64,000 nucleotides of DNA, taken from Lunularia cruciata. Taxonomy: Eukaryota > Streptophyta > Marchantiopsida > Lunulariales > Lunulariaceae. Positions 58,406 through 64,000 of this stretch are shown here, piece by piece. The notes under the pieces are model-generated. The model was not told the DNA's origin, did no database searches, and worked only from the letters and a program-made list of their open reading frames with translations. Position 1 is the stretch's first letter, and every line of letters begins with the position of its first letter. Made by a program: the position numbers and the translations under genes. Location: NCBI GenBank assembly GCA_948567375.1, contig OX419762.1, positions 35,321,034 to 35,385,033 on the forward strand, in the 5' to 3' direction.

Positions 58406-58879
58406 ATGGAGGGTCATCAAGAGTGGAAATTGAGATTATGCAAGGTTCCCCAAGGGTTTGAAGTGATTGTAGGGGTGGATTTGAGGAAAAGAGAGTTTAC
58501 AATAGAATTTGAAGAGAGTGTTGAGAGGATCCAAAAACCTACACCACTTGGAGGAAAGAGTGAGTCTAAGTGCTTTCTATGTGGAGAGAAGGGACATAAG
58601 GCAAGTTCATGTCCATTAACCTTTGAGAGCAAGAGATTGAGGGAAAGGAGAGGCTTACTTGACTTGGGTTTGCATGTTGGACCTTCTTCACCAAGATTGG
58701 GAGGGAGAAGATCTAAGACCAAGGAGTTGTGTGAGGTTTGTGGAGTTGAAGGACTTCCAAAAGGACATGAGTGTAGTGGAGTAAAAGCACTTTTGGAAAC
58801 TTTGGTGAAGGATCTTGGAGAGAGTCTTAGTACAGCTACAGAAATACTACCACCTTCATCAGCTAGTTCTCAAGATTAG
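58406..58879 (+). CDS. TE4 extra ORF upstream of gag, zinc-knuckle protein
   Basis: A 157-codon frame between the primer site and gag, same strand. Residues 56-69 form a perfect CCHC knuckle (CFLCGEKGHKASSC) and residues 109-123 a second Cys/His cluster (C109, C112, H121, C123). The N-terminal 45 residues (LCKVPQGFEVIVGVDLRKRE) look like a small folded domain, and the C-terminus is Ser/Pro-rich. The ATG at 58406 is preceded by an in-frame TAG at 58388, so this is the natural start. Stops separate it from gag by 235 bp. Known Tat-clade elements of the Ogre type also have an additional ORF before gag with unclear function; whether this one is related is inference. It may bind RNA. Confidence 0.7.
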   Translation: MEGHQEWKLRLCKVPQGFEVIVGVDLRKREFTIEFEESVERIQKPTPLGGKSESKCFLCGEKGHKASSCPLTFESKRLRERRGLLDLGLHVGPSSPRLGGRRSKTKELCEVCGVEGLPKGHECSGVKALLETLVKDLGESLSTATEILPPSSASSQD

Positions 58880-59114
58880 TGATGGAGATAATCTTTCAAC
58901 TTATGGATAAACTATCCATGAGAGTTAGATTAATATGCACTCTAGGATTTGATGTTGCTATAGAAATCTTGGAGCAACCTGAACCTTTTGTGTTCCCTAG
59001 AGTGGATTATTCTCAGATGGTGTTAGTCATGTATATACTCTATTAGTAATAGAGTGAGAGAAAAGAAAAGAGAAAAAAAAAATTAAGAGAAAAGAAAGAT
59101 AGTGAGGGGTTAAG

Positions 59115-62100
59115 ATGGGGAAACTTCCGGTTTTCTTTGGCAAGGATGGAGAAGATGTGGAGGCCTTTGTGAGAGACTTCAAGAGAGCTTGCATAGGAAA
59201 CAATGAGAGGAGGAAGAATGAGTGGGCCTCATTATTACCAGATTTCTTTGAGGATGCAGCACTTACATGGTATGAGTCAGAATACCAAAAGAGAGAGAGG
59301 AGAGAGGGGGAAGAGGAGTCTTGGGAGACTTTGACTTTAGCACTCATTGAGAACTTTCTTCCTGATGAGAGTTATGAGAGATTGATGAGTGAGGTTACAT
59401 TTCTCAAGCAAGGAGATGGAGAGAAAGTGAGGGTCTATGTGGAAAGAGTGGAAAAGTTGGAGTCCAGATTTCGCATAGTGTTGAGGAAGGGTGGGGATGA
59501 TGTGGAGACTACAATGATTGGCATAGGGGCCATGCTCACCAAGAATTTTGTGGGAGGATTGAGACCACAAATTAGAAGCAAGGTGAGATATGAGAAACCT
59601 TCTTCCAAGGTTGAAGCTATCAAGATCGCAATTCGTATGGAGGAGAGTTTGGAAGGGGATGAGAGTGATTTGGTGGTGAAGGAGGTTGTGCATCCTCCTC
59701 AAGGCTACAAGTATGGTGGAACTTCTGATACTTTGGTGACAAGGGTTGCACCACAAGTAGTAGTTGCTCCAATTCTTGCACCTCTACCAAAAGATCCACT
59801 CCAAACCATCACAGAACAACTTGCGGATCTCAAGATCAATGTGGTGCAACTATGGGAGAAGAGAGAGGTGGATCAGAATGTAGGGAGAGGACCTAGGAGT
59901 TATGGAAACTATCCATATAGAGGAGGCCAACCAGCCAACAATTTCAATGATAGAAATTGTTTTGGTTGTGGAGGAAGAGGCCATATCCAAAGGAATTGCC
60001 CAAATTCCACTTACCATGGAGGAAGGGGTTATGAGGGAGCCAATAGAGGGAAAGAGGGAGGTAGTGAAACCCAAGTGGCTCCTAATCCCAACAAAGGTAA
60101 GGGGATAGCATCCATAGATGTGGTTGAGAGCAAGTATGAGAAGGGAGAGTGCTCAAACTCCAAGGGTCTTAATTTGGAGCTTTTGGCACAAGAGAAGAAG
60201 AGAGCTCGTTTTGCAGAGGATGTTCACTCTTCTCAAGGATTTACTTCAAGCAAGGATACTCCTATGTCTACTAGGAGCACTCGCACCTCAACACCATCAA
60301 CAACAAAGACTCCAAGGAAGAAGTTGGGGATGGAGGACTTCTTGATCTCAAAGCAAAAATGGAACTACAATGTGTTGGAGGATGTTGGTAGTCACAAGGC
60401 TAACATCACAGTGGGCCAATTAATTGCTTTGAACCCTACCTTGAGAAAGGAGCTTAGAGGTGGTTTGAGTTCTACAAGGAGCAAAAAGAAGAAGAAGGCA
60501 AAAGTTCCAGTATCAATGGGGGTGGTGGATGCCAAGCCAGCACCATGGGAGGCTTGTGAATATGCCTCCAAGATTGATGTGAGAGTGAATGGTCACAACA
60601 TCAAGGATGCATTGGTTGATGGAGGATCAGCAGTAAATGCCATGTCAGAAAGGTTGATGAAGAAGTTGAGTATGATACCCTCAAGACCTTCAACATTTGT
60701 GGTGAGCATGGCAAACAAGCAACAAGTTCGACCAGTAGGGGTGATGGATAAGGTGGTAGTTTCAGTTATGGGAGTTCAAAATCTCATGACTTTCCAAGTC
60801 TTGAAGGATTCAAGCTATGACTTACTTCTTGGGAGGCCATGGTTGAGAGCAGCACGCACAACTGATCGATGGCACAAAGGGTACTTAAGGATTGGGCCAT
60901 CAAACCATAGAGTCACTGTTCCTGTGACTAACACCACCAACACTTCACATTCAGATACCCCATCTTCTGATTATTGGGAATCTGATTCTGAAGGAGGAGC
61001 TTCAGGTGTGGACACAAGCATGGAAGAGGAGACTTCCACGGAGGAGGATGAATCTGAATCTGATTCAGATGTGTATCCTTTGTGTGCTATGGATTTTGCA
61101 CCTAAGCCAGAGGTTTTGAAGGACCCAGATAAATCACCATTGACACTTGAGGAGGTAGAGAGAAGGTTATCTACCCTCAAGTATGGCCCAAATGTTACCA
61201 AGGAGGAGAAGGTGAGATTTGAGGAGATTTTCCGCAAGTTCATCCATGTGTTTGCTTTTAGTTACAAGGATTTGAAGGAAGTCACCTTGGAGGAGCACAA
61301 GATAGAGGTGGAGTCACATGCAAGACCAATCCGCCAAAAGCAACGTCGCATTAGCCCACCAATATCTTTGGTTGTGAAGGAGGAGATTGATAAGCTCAAG
61401 GAGGCTGGATTTATCTTTGAGGTGGAGAATTCAGAATGGGTGTCTCCAATTGTCATTGTGAAGAAAAAAAATGGCAAGCTTCGGGTATGTGTGGATTACA
61501 AGAAGCTCAATGCTGTTACCAAGAAGGACTACTACCCATTGCCATTCATTGATGAGATCTTGGAGGAGGTTGCAGGTCATGAGAGGTACAGTTTTGGAGA
61601 TGGTTATAGTGGATATAACCAAATCAAGATTGCACCAGAGCATCAACAACTCACCACATTCACCACACCTTGGGGAACTTACGCTTTCAAGGTCATGCCT
61701 TTTGGGCTTTGCAATGCTCCAGCCACATTCCAACGGTTCATGAACAAGGTATTTGAACCTTTCATTGGGAAATTTGTGAGAGATTTCATTGATGACTTTT
61801 GTGTCTATGGGAGCAAGGAGGAGCACTTTGAGCACCTAATCAAAGTCTTGCAACGCTTGGATGAGGCAAATGCATCACTCAACCCAGAGAAGTGCATTTT
61901 TGGATGTGAAGAAGGTCTACTTTTGGGGCACATCATCTCCAAGGATGGAATAGCAGTTGATCCTGAGAAGGTGAGGAAAATCTCAGACCTTCCATTCCCT
62001 TCAAGCTTGACAAAGTTATGCCAATTCTTGGGAATGGTTGGGTACTATAGGAGGTTCATCTTCTCATTTTCCAACAAGGCTTATGCATTGACCATCTACA

Positions 62101-63941
62101 TGAAGAAGGGTGTAGATTACATGGTGATTTTGGAAGACAAGGAGGCTCTCAAAGCTTTTGAGGAGCTCAAGCAATCCCTTGTTGTAGCTCCAATTCTTGC
62201 TAAACCTGATTGGAGTAAGCCTTTCATCCTCTACACTGATGCTTCTAATGTAGCTATAGGATGCACTCTTAGTCAATTAGACCAAAATGGGCATGATCAT
62301 CCAATAGCTTATGCTAGTAGGCAGATGGTTTCAGCAGAGAAGAACTACTCTGTCACAGAGAGAGAAGGGTTGGCAATGATCTTTGGTCTCAAGAAGTTTA
62401 GACACTACTTGATTGGAGGGAAAGCCACAATTGTCACGGATCACAAGGCTTTGAAGTACATCTTCAACAAGCCTAATGTTGAAGGGAGACTAGCAAGGTG
62501 GATGATTCTCTTGTCTGAGTATGACTACACAATTGAGGATAGGCCAGGAAAGAAACATGCAAATGCTGATTTGTTATCTAGAGCCTATGATCATGATGGA
62601 GATGAGCCAGTAGATGATTCCTTCCCGGATGAGGAGCTCATGACAATCTCAGTCACTCAAGAGGTTCCAATGGAGTACAAGGAGATTGTGGATTTTGTGA
62701 CAAGAGGTAACTATCCAGAAGGGATGCATGCTAGGGAGAGGAAGGCCCTTGCAGCAAGATCTAGACCTTACACAATGGTGGATGATATTCTTTTTCACCA
62801 AGGAGCAGATGGTCTACTTCGAAGAGCAGTGGGTAAGGAAGAGTCTATCCTACTCATAAAGGAGTTTCATGAAGGTTTAGTATGTGGAGGACACTTTGCA
62901 GGAAAGGTGACTGCTTTCAAGATTCTAGATGCAGGTTACCATTGGAGAGGGATTTTCAAGGATTGTCTTGATTATTGCAAAACTTGTCATGTTTGTCAAG
63001 CTTTTGCTAGAAAGTCTACATCCACTCCACCACTTAGATCAATTCCATTGCTAGGACCCTTTGAGAAGTGGGGAATTGATTTTGTAGGACCTCTCAATAG
63101 AACCCCAAGGAACAATCGGTACATTGTGGTAGTTACTGATTACCTTACCAAGTGGGTTGAGGCTAGACCATTGAGGGACAAGAATGAAGATGAAGTGGGT
63201 AGATTTCTTTATGAACGCATTATCACTAGGTTTGGATGCCCTTTGGAGTTGGTTTCTGATAGAGGAGGAGAGTTTACAAGAAGCATTACTACAGCCATGC
63301 TACGACATTTCTCTATCACACATAGAGTAACTACATCCTATAAGCCAAATTCCAATGGCTTGGCAGAGAGAACCAATCAGACCTTGTGCATGATGTTGGC
63401 CAAAGATGCAGAAATGGAGGGGGCTAAACATCATTGGGACAAGAGGATTCATGCAGTTTTGTGGGAGTATAGGACAACCATGAAGACTTCCACTGGATAT
63501 TCTCCATTCCAATTGGTGTATGGTATTGAGTCTACCTTACCTATTCACTTTGATCTTCCTACCTTCCAAAGCATTCATAGGAGATTGAAGAAAGCACAAG
63601 GAAGTGATGCAGAGAAGTCAAGGAAGGATCAACTCATGGAGTTGGAAGAGGCAAGAGCAATTGCTATGGTTCGAGTGGAGCAAGCCCAAAGGAAACAAAA
63701 GGAGAGCTATGACAAGAGGCAAGGCAAGAAGAAGGTGGAGCCTTTCAAAGAAGGTGATTGGGTAATGTTGTTTGATTCCATTCGATTCAAGAGAGTACAA
63801 AAGAAGTTTTTGCCTAAGTACTTTGGACCTTTCATAGTAGAGAAGGTGTGGGGAAATTACACTTATGATCTCAAGGAGTTGGGAGGAAGACACTTTGATA
63901 GGATTAACCATGATAAGTTGAAGATGTACCATAGAAGGTAG
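59115..63941 (+). CDS. TE4 gag-pol polyprotein, 1608 residues
   Basis: One uninterrupted frame coding the proteins for retrotransposition. Gag capsid-like region at about 1-185, CCHC knuckle C282-C295 (CFGCGGRGHIQRNC), protease with DGGS at 502-505 and LLGRPW at 571-576, reverse transcriptase about 740-930 with active site FIDD at 891-894, RNase H about 1036-1155 (D1042, E1082, D1109, D1152), integrase zinc region H1252, H1260, C1291, C1294, and catalytic D1322, D1382, E1418 with the classic 35-residue spacing. The C-terminal domain (GDWVMLFD, LPKYFGPF) ends at 1608 with no chromodomain. A Glu/Ser/Asp-rich linker at 615-655 separates protease and reverse transcriptase. The start ATG follows a purine-rich leader. 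No stop, shift or missing catalytic residue was found, so the copy may be competent for movement. Confidence 0.96.
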   Translation: MGKLPVFFGKDGEDVEAFVRDFKRACIGNNERRKNEWASLLPDFFEDAALTWYESEYQKRERREGEEESWETLTLALIENFLPDESYERLMSEVTFLKQGDGEKVRVYVERVEKLESRFRIVLRKGGDDVETTMIGIGAMLTKNFVGGLRPQIRSKVRYEKPSSKVEAIKIAIRMEESLEGDESDLVVKEVVHPPQGYKYGGTSDTLVTRVAPQVVVAPILAPLPKDPLQTITEQLADLKINVVQLWEKREVDQNVGRGPRSYGNYPYRGGQPANNFNDRNCFGCGGRGHIQRNCPNSTYHGGRGYEGANRGKEGGSETQVAPNPNKGKGIASIDVVESKYEKGECSNSKGLNLELLAQEKKRARFAEDVHSSQGFTSSKDTPMSTRSTRTSTPSTTKTPRKKLGMEDFLISKQKWNYNVLEDVGSHKANITVGQLIALNPTLRKELRGGLSSTRSKKKKKAKVPVSMGVVDAKPAPWEACEYASKIDVRVNGHNIKDALVDGGSAVNAMSERLMKKLSMIPSRPSTFVVSMANKQQVRPVGVMDKVVVSVMGVQNLMTFQVLKDSSYDLLLGRPWLRAARTTDRWHKGYLRIGPSNHRVTVPVTNTTNTSHSDTPSSDYWESDSEGGASGVDTSMEEETSTEEDESESDSDVYPLCAMDFAPKPEVLKDPDKSPLTLEEVERRLSTLKYGPNVTKEEKVRFEEIFRKFIHVFAFSYKDLKEVTLEEHKIEVESHARPIRQKQRRISPPISLVVKEEIDKLKEAGFIFEVENSEWVSPIVIVKKKNGKLRVCVDYKKLNAVTKKDYYPLPFIDEILEEVAGHERYSFGDGYSGYNQIKIAPEHQQLTTFTTPWGTYAFKVMPFGLCNAPATFQRFMNKVFEPFIGKFVRDFIDDFCVYGSKEEHFEHLIKVLQRLDEANASLNPEKCIFGCEEGLLLGHIISKDGIAVDPEKVRKISDLPFPSSLTKLCQFLGMVGYYRRFIFSFSNKAYALTIYMKKGVDYMVILEDKEALKAFEELKQSLVVAPILAKPDWSKPFILYTDASNVAIGCTLSQLDQNGHDHPIAYASRQMVSAEKNYSVTEREGLAMIFGLKKFRHYLIGGKATIVTDHKALKYIFNKPNVEGRLARWMILLSEYDYTIEDRPGKKHANADLLSRAYDHDGDEPVDDSFPDEELMTISVTQEVPMEYKEIVDFVTRGNYPEGMHARERKALAARSRPYTMVDDILFHQGADGLLRRAVGKEESILLIKEFHEGLVCGGHFAGKVTAFKILDAGYHWRGIFKDCLDYCKTCHVCQAFARKSTSTPPLRSIPLLGPFEKWGIDFVGPLNRTPRNNRYIVVVTDYLTKWVEARPLRDKNEDEVGRFLYERIITRFGCPLELVSDRGGEFTRSITTAMLRHFSITHRVTTSYKPNSNGLAERTNQTLCMMLAKDAEMEGAKHHWDKRIHAVLWEYRTTMKTSTGYSPFQLVYGIESTLPIHFDLPTFQSIHRRLKKAQGSDAEKSRKDQLMELEEARAIAMVRVEQAQRKQKESYDKRQGKKKVEPFKEGDWVMLFDSIRFKRVQKKFLPKYFGPFIVEKVWGNYTYDLKELGGRHFDRINHDKLKMYHRR

Positions 63942-63978
63942 AGAGACCTTCACTTTGATGACAAAGTGAAAACTTAGT

Positions 63979-64000
63979 CCGGGGGTAAATGTAACACCCA
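63979..64000 (+). promoter_or_regulatory. TE4 polypurine tract and start of 3' LTR
   Basis: ccgggggtaaa directly precedes tgtaacaccca, which is identical to the first 11 bases of the 5' LTR. The tract would prime plus-strand synthesis. The rest of the 3' LTR is outside the window. Confidence 0.9.

Larger units (their letters stand above)
56855..64000 (+). mobile_element. TE4: apparently intact Ty3/gypsy element, LTR family C
   Basis: The 5' LTR is 56855-57546, primer-binding site 57551-57568, an extra ORF 58406-58879, gag-pol 59115-63941, polypurine tract 63979-63989, and the first 11 bases of the 3' LTR (tgtaacaccca) at 63990-64000, where the window ends. The left flanking 5-mer is agtac (56850-56854), which should recur after the 3' LTR if the element is complete. 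There is no chromodomain, and the primer site differs from that of family A, pointing to the non-chromoviral (Tat/Athila-like) side of Ty3/gypsy. Confidence 0.92.

Overview
This is eukaryotic nuclear DNA from a land plant. The only intact host gene I recognise is a two-exon CONSTANS-like transcription factor (11828-13336, minus strand) with two tandem B-boxes, a CCT domain and a C-terminal VP-type motif. Its B-box sequence looks like the early-diverging (moss, lycophyte or gymnosperm) members of the family, but I cannot name the species. Almost everything else is transposon-derived: AT-rich, gene-poor, with many short degraded reading frames.

Layout. 1-4.5 kb: GC-rich degenerate repeats, a decayed PIF/Harbinger transposase gene with a recognisable intron, and several minisatellites. 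4.5-10.3 kb: truncated copies of a non-LTR-type retroelement, a 28-bp-arm hairpin and three local duplications. 10.3-14.6 kb: the CONSTANS-like gene and its flanks. 16.3-21.5 kb: an old chromovirus (LTR family A, minus strand) containing a nested solo LTR with a perfect 5-bp target-site duplication (TSD). 21.5-29.6 kb: featureless AT-rich DNA plus a 168-bp tandem duplication. 29.6-33.3 kb: two further non-LTR copies with clear 14-bp and 11-bp TSDs, and an unidentified reading frame with promoter-like CCAAT/TATA sequences. 34.3-44.6 kb: a nest of LTR elements at least three layers deep. 45.0-45.5 kb: a long inverted repeat. 50.8-55.4 kb: a decayed gypsy element (LTR family B). 56.9 kb to the window end: an apparently intact Ty3/gypsy element (LTR family C) with one 1608-residue gag-pol frame, all expected catalytic residues, and an extra zinc-knuckle frame upstream of gag.

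How the parts relate. Insertion order can be read from the nesting. A plus-strand family A element (34256-44596) was split by a minus-strand family A element (35671-42668), which later received a family B insertion (now a solo LTR, 38776-39372) and a family C insertion (now a solo LTR, 41089-41783). Family C is also the family of the intact element at the right end, so it is the youngest activity visible here. The non-LTR family is known here only from 3' ends. Its copies are cut at different 5' points but share one 3' tail, and three are flanked by direct repeats of 11-14 bp, as expected of target-primed reverse transcription. Its C-terminal coding segment resembles the nuclease-like C-terminus found downstream of reverse transcriptase in some eukaryotic retroelements. 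I regard this family, the extra ORF of the intact element, and the long inverted repeat as the items most worth following up.
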